This document shows positions 8,873 through 18,592 of a DNA stretch of 61,363 nucleotides, piece after piece. Source of the DNA: Nocardiopsis endophytica (GTDB taxonomy: Bacteria; Actinomycetota; Actinomycetes; Streptosporangiales; Streptosporangiaceae); the NCBI RefSeq assembly GCF_027706725.1, contig NZ_JAQFWQ010000036.1, positions 1 to 61,363 of the forward strand, in the 5' to 3' direction. The notes under the pieces are model-generated. The model was not told where the DNA came from. It did no database searches and saw only the letters and a list, made by a program, of their open reading frames with translations. Numbering within the stretch: the first letter of the stretch is position 1; each line of letters opens with the position of its first letter. Made by a program: the position numbers and the translations under genes.

Positions 8873-9456
8873 ACGCTCCCCGCGCACGCGGGGATGGACC
8901 CTTCACGACCGGCAGGGTCGCCTGGACGGGGAGATGTTCCCCGCGCACGCGGGGATGGACCCGGGTCGGTCAGGGCCACCGGCCGCGCCGGAGCCGTCGA
9001 ATGCTCCCCGCGCACGCGGGGATGGTCCCACCGGGACGCCCGCGGGCAGCGCCAGGGTGTAATGCTCCCCGCGCACGCGGGGATGGTCCCGACACGTGGA
9101 TCATCCACCCCGACCGCATCCGATGCTCCCCGCGCACGCGGGGATGGACCCGCGGCCACCGCCGTGCTGGGCCGCCAGGCCGCATGCTCCCCGCGCACGC
9201 GGGGATGGACCCTGGGGGCGAGGGGGAAGACGTGCCAGCCGCGGACGCTCCCCGCGCCCGCGGGGATGGCCCCCTGGCTCTGAGCCTGTCGCCGCTGCAG
9301 TGGGTATGCTCCCCGCGCGCGCGGGGCTGGACCCAGCGGGGCGCTCACGTCGAAGCGCCGCTCCCCATGCTCCCCGCGTATGCGGGGATGGGCCGCAGGT
9401 GGGCAACTGCGGGTGGTGCTGCCGCTGATGCCCCCATCCTCCGGGGCATCCGCCCC
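8873..9456 (+). CRISPR. Type I-E-like CRISPR array, 9 clear repeats plus a decayed tenth
   Basis: Nine 29-nt repeats start at 8873, 8934, 9001, 9062, 9123, 9184, 9245, 9306 and 9367. The core is CTCCCCGCG-CAC-GCGGGGATG, a hairpin typical of actinobacterial type I-E arrays. Spacers are 32 nt except the second (8963-9000), which is 38 nt. Repeats 3-6 are almost identical; repeats 7-9 degenerate progressively, and a badly decayed tenth sits exactly in phase at 9428-9456. Decay on the right suggests the leader is on the left (8762-8872), with transcription rightward. No cas genes are present in the window. Confidence 0.93.
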
Positions 9457-9524
9457 CGGGCCCACCTGGGGCCGCCCCTGCCGGCTCCTATAGTCGAGGC
9501 TCGACCCTAGTGAGAGGCGGCCTC

Positions 9525-10502
9525 GTGGAGTCTGAAATCTCGGCGTTCTCGACCGACCGGCGCTATCGCTGGTTCGCCCATCACGAGGCCCGCGCCACGT
9601 CTCCCACCTACTCCGTCCTCGCCGATGGCATCGCCGACGACCAGGACCTCCTCGCCCTCATCGAGCGGCTGCCCCTCCCCAAGCGGCAGCCCAACCTCCT
9701 TCTCGCCGCGGTGCGCCTCCACGGCGGGCCGATCGACGGCTACCCCGCCTTCCGTGCCTGGCTCCTCGACCACTGGGACCGGGTCGAGGCCACCATGCGC
9801 TGCCGCAGTACCCAGACCAACGAACCCGCCCGCTGCGCCGTCCTCCTCCCCCTCCTGGCCGCGCTCCCGCAGCCCCTCGCCCTGATCGAGGTCGGTGCCT
9901 CCGCCGGGCTCTGCCTGCACCCCGACCGGTACCGCTACAGCTACGACGCCGCCCCGCCCATCGGCGCCCCCGGCGCCCGGCCGCTCCTGGAGTGCGCGAC
10001 CAGCGGCCGCGTCCCTGTCCCCGACGAGGTCCCCCGGGTCGCCTGGCGCGCCGGGATCGACCTCAACCCCCTGGACCCCTCCGACCCCGACGATGTGCGC
10101 TGGCTGGAGTGCCTCGTCTGGCCCGGCCGTCACGACCGCCTGGAGCGCCTCCGGGCGGCGCTCGAAACCGCCAGCCTCCACCCCGCCCCGGTCATCCAGG
10201 GCGACCTGACGCAGGCGCTCGCGTCGCTCCTCCAACAAGTTCCGGACGGCGCCACGCCTGTGGTCTTCCACAGCGCCGTGCTCCCTTACCTCGCCGAGGA
10301 CAAGCGCCGGGAATTCGTCGCGCTCGTGCAGGACGGGCCCTGCCACTGGATCTCCAACGAGTCCCCCGCGGCCCTCCCCGACGTCCGGCGCGCCCTTCCT
10401 TCGACGGCGCCCTTCAGGACCGGTGACTTCGTCGTGGCCCTCGACGGGCGTCCCAAGGCCGTCGCCGCTCCGCACGGGCAGTACCTGAAGTGGTCGGACT
10501 GA
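9525..10502 (+). CDS. DUF2332 family protein
   Basis: A protein of about 325 residues matching the DUF2332 family of actinobacteria. Recognisable features are the RWFAHHEARATSPTYSVLA opening, the conserved TQTNEPARCAVLLPLLA block and IEVGASAGLCLHPDRY, which looks like a SAM-binding GxSxGL loop. Near the C-terminus are VFHSAVLPYLAEDKR and ISNESP. The fold is methyltransferase-like, but no activity is established to my knowledge. GTG 9525 is chosen over GTG 9510 because GAGAGGCGG is well spaced before it. It begins about 70 bp after the CRISPR array and converges on the XRE regulator 13 bp away. Confidence 0.88.
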   Translation: MESEISAFSTDRRYRWFAHHEARATSPTYSVLADGIADDQDLLALIERLPLPKRQPNLLLAAVRLHGGPIDGYPAFRAWLLDHWDRVEATMRCRSTQTNEPARCAVLLPLLAALPQPLALIEVGASAGLCLHPDRYRYSYDAAPPIGAPGARPLLECATSGRVPVPDEVPRVAWRAGIDLNPLDPSDPDDVRWLECLVWPGRHDRLERLRAALETASLHPAPVIQGDLTQALASLLQQVPDGATPVVFHSAVLPYLAEDKRREFVALVQDGPCHWISNESPAALPDVRRALPSTAPFRTGDFVVALDGRPKAVAAPHGQYLKWSD

Positions 10503-10515
10503 GGCTCGGCGGCGT

Positions 10516-11106
10516 CTAGGAGGCCGCGCCCCCCTCCGCGGGGGCGGGCTGCAGGTGGACCGTCATCACCAGCTCGCACGTCCCATCGCCCGCCCCCCTG
10601 TACCCGTGGGACACGTCTCCGGCGAAGGTGGCCGTCTGGCCCGCCTCCACTCCGTACTCGTCGCCGTCGACCACCAGCACCATCCGGCCCGCGGTCACGC
10701 TCACCGTCTCCACGACCCCCGCCTGGTGCGGGTGGCTGGGGTACTCCTCGCCCGGCTCCAGCCGCCAGCGCCACACCTCCGCCGGCGCCGGGCCCGCCGT
10801 CGTGAGCATGAGCCGGGCCTCCCCGCCCCGCTCCCCCTCCCACAACGGGTCCACGGCCCCGGCGTCCACGATCCGCACGCTGCTCTCGGGCGGCCCCTCC
10901 AGAAGGTTCGACACCGGGATGCCCAGCGTGTCGGCCAGCCGGACCAGCGTCGCGAGGTTGGGGTTGCCCTGCGCCTTCTCCAGTCCGACCAGGGCCCCCT
11001 TGCTCACCTGCGCGCGGCGGCCGAGCTCTTCGAGGGACAGCCCCGCGCGCAGCCGGGCCACCCGGACGTTGCGCGCCACCGTCCTCAGCGCCGCATCCTC
11101 GGCCAT
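10516..11106 (-). CDS. XRE family regulator with C-terminal cupin sensor domain
   Basis: A 196-residue regulator: an N-terminal helix-turn-helix (about 7-62; LRAGLSLEELGRRAQVSKGA and EKAQGNPNLATLVRLADTLG) followed by a cupin barrel (about 110-185) with WRLEPGEEYPSHPHQAGVVE and SHGY as metal/ligand positions. This architecture senses a small ligand and represses a neighbouring gene. The ATG at 11106 is favoured by the ribosome-binding site AGAAGGGGG; upstream ATGs lack one. It is divergent from the B3/B4 gene, and the gap holds repeated CATTGG/CCAATG half-sites, suggesting control of that gene and itself. Confidence 0.88.
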   Translation of the reverse strand: MAEDAALRTVARNVRVARLRAGLSLEELGRRAQVSKGALVGLEKAQGNPNLATLVRLADTLGIPVSNLLEGPPESSVRIVDAGAVDPLWEGERGGEARLMLTTAGPAPAEVWRWRLEPGEEYPSHPHQAGVVETVSVTAGRMVLVVDGDEYGVEAGQTATFAGDVSHGYRGAGDGTCELVMTVHLQPAPAEGGAAS

Positions 11107-11142
11107 GCTGCCCCCTTCTGCGGTCGGTCTTCTCCGGTCGGT

Positions 11143-11216
11143 CATTGGAATGCACTCGGTGGTCGTTCGGTTGACACGTGCGGGTCGATCCAATGTACTT
11201 TGAGGTCGTTCCATTG
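11143..11216 (+). promoter_or_regulatory. Sigma70-like promoter and candidate XRE operators
   Basis: TTGACA (11171-11176) and TGTACT (11194-11199) are 17 bp apart, a near-consensus vegetative promoter reading right into the B3/B4 gene. CATTGGAA-like half-sites flank and overlap it: CATTGGAATG at 11143, CCAATG at 11190 and TTCCATTGAA at about 11209. These are plausible sites for the divergent XRE-cupin regulator. Confidence 0.55.
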
Positions 11217-11261
11217 AATCCTATGGGTCCGCACCCATGAGTGCAGGACGGAGAACCGCCC

Positions 11262-11969
11262 ATGACCGCCTTCCGCCTCGCCCCGGGGGTCGCCGAGGCC
11301 TTCCCCGACGCCCTCGTCGCCCTGGTCACCGCCGACGGCCTGCGGGGCCGCGAGCCCTGGCCCGCCGCCACCGCCGCCCTCGAGGACCTGGAGCGGCGCG
11401 TCGCCGACGGCGCCTGGGCACCCGCGGACGAGGCCGACCCGCGCATCGGGGCCTGGCACACCGCCTACCGCGCCTTCGGCACCAACCCCCGCCGCGTCCG
11501 CCCCAGCGTCGACGCGCTCGGCCGCCGCCTGGCCAAGAAGGGTGCCCTGCCGCGCATCAACCCGGCCGTCGACGCCTACAACGCGGTCTCGGTCGCCCAC
11601 GGCCTGCCCGCCGGCGCCTTCGACCTGGACCGGGTCTCCGGCGACGTCGTCATCCGCCACGCCGAGGGCACCGAGGCCTTCACCCCGCTCGGCGAGCCCG
11701 ACACGGTGGAGGCCCCGCGCCCCGGGGAGGTCGTCTACGCCGACGACGCGGGCGTCCTGACCCGCCACTGGAACCACCGCGACGCCCACCGCACCCGCGT
11801 CACCGAGGAGTCGGTGCGGGCGGTGTTCATCCTGGAGACCGTCCGCGGGCGGGAGGACGGGGCCGAGGTCAAGAGCGCTGTGGCCGACCTGCAGGAGCTC
11901 CTCGCCCCGCACTGCGACCGGACCGCCGTGCACCGCCTCGGCGCCGAGGACCCCGAGGCGGTCGTCTGA
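11262..11969 (+). CDS. B3/B4 tRNA-binding-domain protein
   Basis: A 235-residue stand-alone B3/B4 domain, the module found in the beta subunit of phenylalanyl-tRNA synthetase. Recognisable blocks are AWHTAYRAFGTNPRRVRPSV, LPRINPAVDAYNAVSVAHGLP and GEVVYADDAGVLTRHWNHRD. Free-standing members are often paired with cupin-type XRE regulators, as here. They are thought to act on aminoacyl-tRNA or amino-acid derivatives, but the function is not settled. ATG 11262 has a good ribosome-binding site (GGACGGAG). The sigma70-like promoter 63 bp upstream is the clearest in this window. Confidence 0.85.
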   Translation: MTAFRLAPGVAEAFPDALVALVTADGLRGREPWPAATAALEDLERRVADGAWAPADEADPRIGAWHTAYRAFGTNPRRVRPSVDALGRRLAKKGALPRINPAVDAYNAVSVAHGLPAGAFDLDRVSGDVVIRHAEGTEAFTPLGEPDTVEAPRPGEVVYADDAGVLTRHWNHRDAHRTRVTEESVRAVFILETVRGREDGAEVKSAVADLQELLAPHCDRTAVHRLGAEDPEAVV

Positions 11970-11991
11970 CGGGCGCCGGCGGATCCGGTGG

Positions 11992-12783
11992 TCAGTCGGC
12001 CCCCGCGGTCCCCTCGCCCGGACGGCCGAACCACTCGTCCGACGCGTCGACGTTCGCCAGGACCTCTCTGACGCGGTCCCGCTCCTCCCCGTCGAGGTCG
12101 ATCCGCCGCAGCTCCTCCTCCCACTCCGCGCGCCTCCCGTGCTCGCCGAGCGCTGCCGCCAGCTCGATCAGAGTCGCGTACACCAGCGCCCGGTCGACGT
12201 CGGAGGCGCCCTCGGACCGCCTGCGCAGCGCCGAGACCAGCGACCTCATCGCCGCGCGGTCGTCGTTCTTGAAATCCCGCAGGATCCTCGCGTTGTCCAG
12301 GGCGCGCTGCAGCCCCTCCAGCTCCTTCGAGCCGCCGTACTCCAGCTCCTCCGGCTCGTCGCGCCGGATGAAGATCAGCGAGTTACCCGACGGGTCGACG
12401 AGGGTGAACCGCGACGCCCCCGGCCGCAGCCGGGTGATGCGCGGGCACCCCTTCGCCAGGACCTTGCCGTAGGCCTCGCGCATCGCCCGGACGAACGCCG
12501 CGTGGTAGGGGGCCACCGCGTCCACCATCACCAGGCACCCGCCGGTGTCCTGGTTCTCCGGGGCGAAGACCTTCGGCGGGCCGAAGTAGTGAACGTCGAT
12601 GCCGCTCCAGGAGAAGGCCAGGTACAGGTAGGGCCTCCGCTGCCGGTAGGCGACCGTGAACCCGAGGGCCGTGTAGAACTCCTCGGTCTCCTCGGGGGCC
12701 GCGCACGGCAGTGTCGGGACCAGTTTCTCGTTCGGCCGGATGCCGTCGCTCCGCTCGGCCGCGCCGTCGGTGACCGTCTCCAT
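11992..12783 (-). CDS. VOC (glyoxalase/bleomycin-resistance) superfamily protein
   Basis: A 263-residue protein with a vicinal-oxygen-chelate fold in the first 120 residues: KLVPTLPCAAPEETEEFYTALGF, GIDVHYFGP and ITRLRPGASRFTLVDPSGNS. The second half (about 130-250) is helical, charged and repeat-like (LQRALDNARILRDFKNDD, EEELRRIDLDGEERDRVREV), resembling a small TPR-type extension, which is unusual for VOC proteins. The ATG at 12783 has GGGGCGGAG upstream. It is convergent with the B3/B4 gene, with only 22 bp between them. It may bind or modify a toxic small molecule; the ligand is unknown. Confidence 0.8.
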   Translation of the reverse strand: METVTDGAAERSDGIRPNEKLVPTLPCAAPEETEEFYTALGFTVAYRQRRPYLYLAFSWSGIDVHYFGPPKVFAPENQDTGGCLVMVDAVAPYHAAFVRAMREAYGKVLAKGCPRITRLRPGASRFTLVDPSGNSLIFIRRDEPEELEYGGSKELEGLQRALDNARILRDFKNDDRAAMRSLVSALRRRSEGASDVDRALVYATLIELAAALGEHGRRAEWEEELRRIDLDGEERDRVREVLANVDASDEWFGRPGEGTAGAD

Positions 12784-12952
12784 TGCTCCGCCCCTTCGTC
12801 CTATGCCGGAATCGGGAGGCCGATTCTCCCGCCGGGGGAGGGGGAGGCGCCCATGGATTCTTCGGCGGGCCGATCGGGCACACAAGAGCCGGATTCACAA
12901 CAGAATCGGCGCCGTGTGAACGAATCGCGCACACAGCCGTGCGCTGTGGTTG

Positions 12953-12977
12953 CGGACGGCCCGTCATCGGCCGTCCG
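12953..12977. terminator. Hairpin downstream of the sensor kinase gene
   Basis: CGGACGGCC and GGCCGTCCG form a perfect 9-bp stem with a 7-nt loop. It lies about 180 bp past the leftward kinase gene, in a gap (12784-13158) with no other recognisable content. Confidence 0.4.
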
Positions 12978-13158
12978 GGCCGGAATCTGCGCGCCACAGC
13001 GACCGGCCGGGACCTGGGCCCTTACCCGCCGGGAACCACGGTGCTGCCCGGCGGCGGTGGTGGCCGTGGGCTCGCGCGGCCTCGGCTCGGACCGCTGCGG
13101 GGCTCGGTCCGCCAGGGCGTGCTCCACCACGCCGACGTACCGGTCGTGGTGGCAACGG

Positions 13159-15096
<1,938 letters not shown>

Positions 15097-15822
15097 CTAC
15101 ACCCGGCCGGGCATCGTGCTGTACGGCGGCAGCAGGTCGTCGACCTCCCACGAGAGCCGGTCGTCGACGGACACGACCCCCTCGATCCGGTTGATCAGCC
15201 GGGTCAGGGCGTGCGCCGTGCTGCGGTAGCGGACCGACCCCGTCAGGGTGACGACCCCCTCCGACACCGAGTGCGACAGGTCGGCCCCGCGGACCGCCCG
15301 GCTCAGGTGCCCGATCTCCTCTCCGACGGCGTCCGAGACGGACTTGTCGTCCTGGAGGAACACCCGGAGCAGGTCGCGGCGCCCGACGATGCCCACCAGC
15401 CGCCCGTCCTCGCCGACCACGGGCAGCCGCTTGACCCCGCGCAGCTCCATGGTGCGGGCGGCCTCCACGACGCCGGTGTCCGGTGAGACCGTGATCGCCG
15501 GGCTCGTCATCAGCTCGCCCGCCGTCGTGGCCGCGGCCTTCTCGTCGGCCCGCTCGACCAGCACCCCGGACCCGGTGAGCCGGGACCGCAGCCGGGCCCG
15601 GAGCGGCGGCCGGTAGTCCTCGCCCTGCTCGGTCTGCTTGAACTCCGCCTTGTGCAGCAGGTCCTGCTCGGTGACGACTCCGACGACCCTGCCGTCGGCA
15701 CCGACCACCGGGAGCGCGCTGGTGTTGCGCTCCAGCAGCGTCTCCACGATCTCCCGGTAACCGGTCCCCTCGGTGACCGAGGCGGGCCCGGCCGTCATGA
15801 CCTCCGCGATGGTGCGTGGCAT
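15097..15822 (-). CDS. CBS-pair plus BON domain protein
   Basis: A 241-residue protein with two CBS domains (about 8-60, VMTAGPASVTEGTGYREIV and GRVVGVVTEQDLLHK; about 103-155, LMTSPAITVSPDTGVVEAAR and GRLVGIVGRRDLLR) and a C-terminal BON domain (about 170-230, VSEGVVTLTGSVRYRS, IEGVVSVDDRLSWEVDD). CBS pairs bind adenosine nucleotides and BON may bind phospholipid. A charged insertion of about 35 residues separates the CBS units. It sits 30 bp downstream of the stress-protein gene on the same strand, likely cotranscribed. This pairing is typical of DosR-type dormancy regulons. Confidence 0.92.
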   Translation of the reverse strand: MPRTIAEVMTAGPASVTEGTGYREIVETLLERNTSALPVVGADGRVVGVVTEQDLLHKAEFKQTEQGEDYRPPLRARLRSRLTGSGVLVERADEKAAATTAGELMTSPAITVSPDTGVVEAARTMELRGVKRLPVVGEDGRLVGIVGRRDLLRVFLQDDKSVSDAVGEEIGHLSRAVRGADLSHSVSEGVVTLTGSVRYRSTAHALTRLINRIEGVVSVDDRLSWEVDDLLPPYSTMPGRV

Positions 15823-15852
15823 CGTCCTTCTCCTCTCTGGGTACGGCGGTGG

Positions 15853-16749
15853 TCAGTGCGTGTCGGCGGGGACGACCGCGACCGGGACGGAGGCGTGGGC
15901 CAGGACCGATTGGCTCACCGAGCCGAGCAGCATCCCCGTGAACCCTCCGCGCCCGCGGCTTCCGACCACCAGGAGGTCGCAGCCGGCCGACGCGTCGGCC
16001 AGGACCTGGGCCGGGTGGCCCGGGACCGCCGACTCCTCGAGCTCGACCTGCGGGTGGTGCTCGCGCAGGCCCGCCAGCGACTCGGAGAGGAGCCGCCGCG
16101 CCTCCCGCGCGGCCTCCTCCGGTTCCGCCTGGTCGGACCCGTCGCGGACCGGGGCCTCACAACGGCCCATGAGCCTGCGGGAGGCCGGTTCGTGCGCGAT
16201 GACCGCCCGCAGCGCGGCCCCGCGCCGGGCCGCGGCGGCGAACGCCCATTCCGCCGCGGCGCGTGCGGAGGCCGAGCCGTCGAGGCCGACGACGATCCGC
16301 CGCACCGGCGGCTTGGGGTCGCGGTCGGGGACCACGACGACCGGGCAGCGTCCGGCGGCGGCCAGCTCCAAGCCGGTCGACCCCAGCAGGAGCGCGCCGA
16401 TCCGGGACTGGAGGCGGGAGCCGATGACGGCGAGCCCGGCTTCGGCCGACTCCGTCATGAGCACCGGAGCGGCGTCGCCGACCTTGTACACCGCCGCCGT
16501 CCTCAGGCCGGGGGTGCGCTCCGCGGCCCGCCGCTCGGCCTCATCGACCACCTTCTGCGCCAGGCGCTCCGCTGAGAAGCCCGGGACGCTCTTGGACACC
16601 CGGTGGTACAGCGGCCAGTCGAAGGCGTAGACGATGCGCAGGCTCCGGCCGCGCACGAGCGCCTCGTCGGCCGCCCAGTCCAATGCGCGCAGGCTCGCCT
16701 CGGTCCCGTTGACCGCCGCGAGCACCGGCGCGTCCGGTCTCGTCGCCAT
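15853..16749 (-). CDS. Tandem universal stress protein (UspA family)
   Basis: A 298-residue protein with two UspA domains. Domain 1 (about 8-145) has PVLAAVNGTEASLRALDWAA and the nucleotide-binding GSRLQSRIGALLLGSTGLEL; domain 2 (about 155-295) has RRIVVGLDGSASARAAAEWA and GSRGRGGFTGMLLGSVSQSV. Both carry the G-2x-G-9x-G-S/T ATP motif. Tandem Usp proteins of this type are core members of DosR/OsdR regulons in mycobacteria and Streptomyces. A DosR-like box lies 87-103 bp upstream of the start, supporting control by the adjacent regulator. Confidence 0.93.
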   Translation of the reverse strand: MATRPDAPVLAAVNGTEASLRALDWAADEALVRGRSLRIVYAFDWPLYHRVSKSVPGFSAERLAQKVVDEAERRAAERTPGLRTAAVYKVGDAAPVLMTESAEAGLAVIGSRLQSRIGALLLGSTGLELAAAGRCPVVVVPDRDPKPPVRRIVVGLDGSASARAAAEWAFAAAARRGAALRAVIAHEPASRRLMGRCEAPVRDGSDQAEPEEAAREARRLLSESLAGLREHHPQVELEESAVPGHPAQVLADASAGCDLLVVGSRGRGGFTGMLLGSVSQSVLAHASVPVAVVPADTH

Positions 16750-16835
16750 CTTCCCCCACGCTCCCTCGATCGGACTCCCGCAACCGACGCTACGGCCGGC
16801 GCGGACCGACGGGCAGCGTCCAAGGGCAGGGGCGA

Positions 16836-16852
16836 GGGGGACCTTGGTCGGG
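16836..16852 (-). promoter_or_regulatory. Candidate DosR/DevR-type box upstream of usp
   Basis: GGGGGACCTTGGTCGGG resembles the DosR consensus core GGGACTWWAGTCCC, keeping GGGAC, the central TT and GTC. It lies between the regulator stop and the usp start, where the usp promoter must be. A related GGGACCTT motif occurs at 17675. Confidence 0.4.
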
Positions 16853-16879
16853 CTCAGGGGCGCCGAGGCGCCCCCGGTC

Positions 16880-17551
16880 TCAGTAGGTGCCGCCGTCCGA
16901 ACGCTCGGACTTGAGCCGCGCGGCGTACACGGCGGCCTGGGTGCGGCGCTCCATCCCGAGCTTGGCCAGGATGTTGGTGACGTAGTTCTTCACGGTCTTC
17001 TCGGCGAGGAAGACCCGCTCGCCGATCTGCCTGTTGGTGAGCCCCTCGCCGATCAGATCGAAGACGCGCCGCTCCTGGCCCGACAGCTCGGCCAGCGGGT
17101 CCTTGCGCTCGGCCTCCTCACGCATGCGGCGCATGATCCGCGCCGTGCTGCGCGGGTCGAGGAGCGATTCCCCCGCGGCGACCGTGCGGACGGCCCCGAC
17201 CAGGTCGCCGCCGTGGATCTGCTTGAGGACGTACCCGGAGGCGCCCGCCATCACGGACGCGTACAGGGCCTCGTCGTCGGCGTAGGAGGTCAGCATGAGG
17301 CAGGCGAGGTCGGGCCGCCGGGAGCGCAGTTCGCGGCAGACCTCCACACCGCTGCCGTCCGGCAGCCGCACGTCGAGGAGCGCCACATCGGGCCCGACCG
17401 CGGGGATGCGCGCGAGCGCGCCCGCCGCGTCCGCGGCCTCGCCCACGACCTCGATGTCGGGTTCGGACTCGAACAGCGCTCCGACCCCGCGCCGGACGAT
17501 GTCGTGGTCGTCCACCAGGAACACCCTGATGGTCCGCTGCTCTGCGGCCAT
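16880..17551 (-). CDS. NarL/LuxR-type response regulator, DevR/DosR-like
   Basis: A 223-residue response regulator. The receiver domain has acidic residues in VFLVDDHDIVRRG, phospho-acceptor Asp60 in VALLDVRLPDGSG, Thr/Ser in LMLTSYAD and a conserved Lys in YVLKQI. The C-terminal LuxR HTH (about 155-215) reads LSGQERRVFDLIGEGLTNRQ and AEKTVKNYVTNILAKLGMER. This matches DevR/DosR-type regulators, including the YVLKQIxGxDLVGAVR block. It is probably phosphorylated by the kinase at 13159-14886, from which it is separated by a usp and a CBS-BON gene. It is divergent from the second CBS-BON gene at 17888. Confidence 0.92.
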   Translation of the reverse strand: MAAEQRTIRVFLVDDHDIVRRGVGALFESEPDIEVVGEAADAAGALARIPAVGPDVALLDVRLPDGSGVEVCRELRSRRPDLACLMLTSYADDEALYASVMAGASGYVLKQIHGGDLVGAVRTVAAGESLLDPRSTARIMRRMREEAERKDPLAELSGQERRVFDLIGEGLTNRQIGERVFLAEKTVKNYVTNILAKLGMERRTQAAVYAARLKSERSDGGTY

Positions 17552-17674
17552 GGTGGCTCACCCCGCCGTCCGGTCGTGGCCGCACCGGCCCGGGCGCAGG
17601 CCGGCTCCGGCCCGTTCACGATGTGTCCAGGCTATCCCCCGGACGCCCTCGGGCACAGTGGGAGCCCGGCGGAC

Positions 17675-17689
17675 GGGACCTTCCGCCCG
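17675..17689 (+). promoter_or_regulatory. Candidate DosR/DevR-type box in divergent promoter
   Basis: GGGACCTTCCGCCCG shares GGGACCTT with the site at 16836 and keeps the left half of the DosR consensus. It lies between the regulator (leftward) and the CBS-BON gene (rightward) and could serve both. The remainder of the 17552-17887 gap shows no gene. Confidence 0.35.
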
Positions 17690-17887
17690 CCGGACGGTGC
17701 CCTCGGACCGTGATCGTCCCGCCTGAGGCGGAGCGGGAGGGACGTCCGGCACATGGCCCCCCTGGGCCCCCGGGGCGATGATCGCAGCAGGGGCCGGGCC
17801 GCCGGGCCCACGGCCCGACCGGTCGCGCCCGCCGCCGCACAGGCGCGCGGCGGGGCGATGGGTGCGGGACCCCGTGAGGAGACAACG

Positions 17888-18529
17888 ATGGCCGTCCGAG
17901 TACGCGACATGATGACGACCGACGTGGTGTGCGTCCAGGCCGGTGCGAGCATGAGGACGATCGCCCTCGTGCTGGGCCGCTACGGGATCTCGGCCGTGCC
18001 CGTCGTCGACGGTGAAAGGCACGTCCTCGGTCTGGTCTCCGAGGCGGACCTGATGCACAAGCTTGCCGACGGGGACGGAACGTCCGCCACGGCCGACCGC
18101 ACCAAGCGCTCGGCCGTAACGGCGCAGAGGCTGATGACGGCGCCCGCCGTCACGGTCCGCGCCCGGGCGGAGATCGCCGAGGCGGCGCGTCTGATGCAGG
18201 AGCACCGGATCAAGCGCCTTCCGGTCGTCTCGGATCCGGGGGAGCTGGAGGGCATCGTCAGCCGCGGCGACCTCGTGAAGGTCTACGCCCGGCCCGACCC
18301 GTGGGTCCTGGAGCGGGTGGAGCGCCTGCTCATGTTGGAGTTCGAGCTGCCCCACGTCCGCGCCGAGGTGCGCGACGGCATCGTCACGCTGACCGGGCGG
18401 GTGCGGCTCCGTTCGAGCGCCGTGGCCGTCCGCCGGGCCGTGCGCACCATCGAAGGGGTGCTGCACGTCGACGACCGCATCCGGTTCGACGCCGATGACC
18501 TCTCGCCGTTCGCCCTGCACACCGACTGA
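17888..18529 (+). CDS. CBS-pair plus BON domain protein, second copy
   Basis: A 213-residue paralogue of the product of 15097-15822: CBS 1 (about 5-60, MMTTDVVCVQAGASMRTIAL, HVLGLVSEADLMHKL), CBS 2 (about 78-130, LMTAPAVTVRARAEIAEAAR, LEGIVSRGDLVKVY) and BON (about 140-205, RDGIVTLTGRVRLRS, IEGVLHVDDRIRFDADD). The ATG at 17888 follows a GAGGAGA ribosome-binding site. It is divergent from the DevR-like regulator, with a DosR-like half-box between them, so it likely belongs to the same stress regulon. A strong terminator follows directly. Confidence 0.92.
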   Translation: MAVRVRDMMTTDVVCVQAGASMRTIALVLGRYGISAVPVVDGERHVLGLVSEADLMHKLADGDGTSATADRTKRSAVTAQRLMTAPAVTVRARAEIAEAARLMQEHRIKRLPVVSDPGELEGIVSRGDLVKVYARPDPWVLERVERLLMLEFELPHVRAEVRDGIVTLTGRVRLRSSAVAVRRAVRTIEGVLHVDDRIRFDADDLSPFALHTD

Positions 18530-18549
18530 CCGCCGCCCGGTGGGCGGGC

Positions 18550-18587
18550 GGCGTGTGGGCCCGCGGCCGGATGCGGGCCCACACGCC
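18550..18587. terminator. Bidirectional hairpin terminator
   Basis: GGCGTGTGGGCCCGC (18550-18564) and GCGGGCCCACACGCC (18573-18587) form a perfect 15-bp stem with an 8-nt loop. It lies between the convergent CBS-BON and xylanase genes. Confidence 0.85.
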
Positions 18588-18592
18588 GGTCG

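Noticed and set aside
8854-9510. Long open frames on both strands across the CRISPR region, rich in SPRARG- and PAHAGM-like repeats
   Set aside because: They are translations of CRISPR repeats and spacers; the 61-nt periodicity explains the repeated peptides.
11107-11214. Earlier starts for the XRE-cupin regulator
   Set aside because: They lack a ribosome-binding site and overlap the divergent promoter, whereas ATG 11106 has AGAAGGGGG upstream.
17705-17719. GGACCGTGATCGTCC as a further DosR-type site
   Set aside because: The spacing between GGAC and GTCC is 7 nt rather than the 4 nt of the DosR core, so it is probably incidental.
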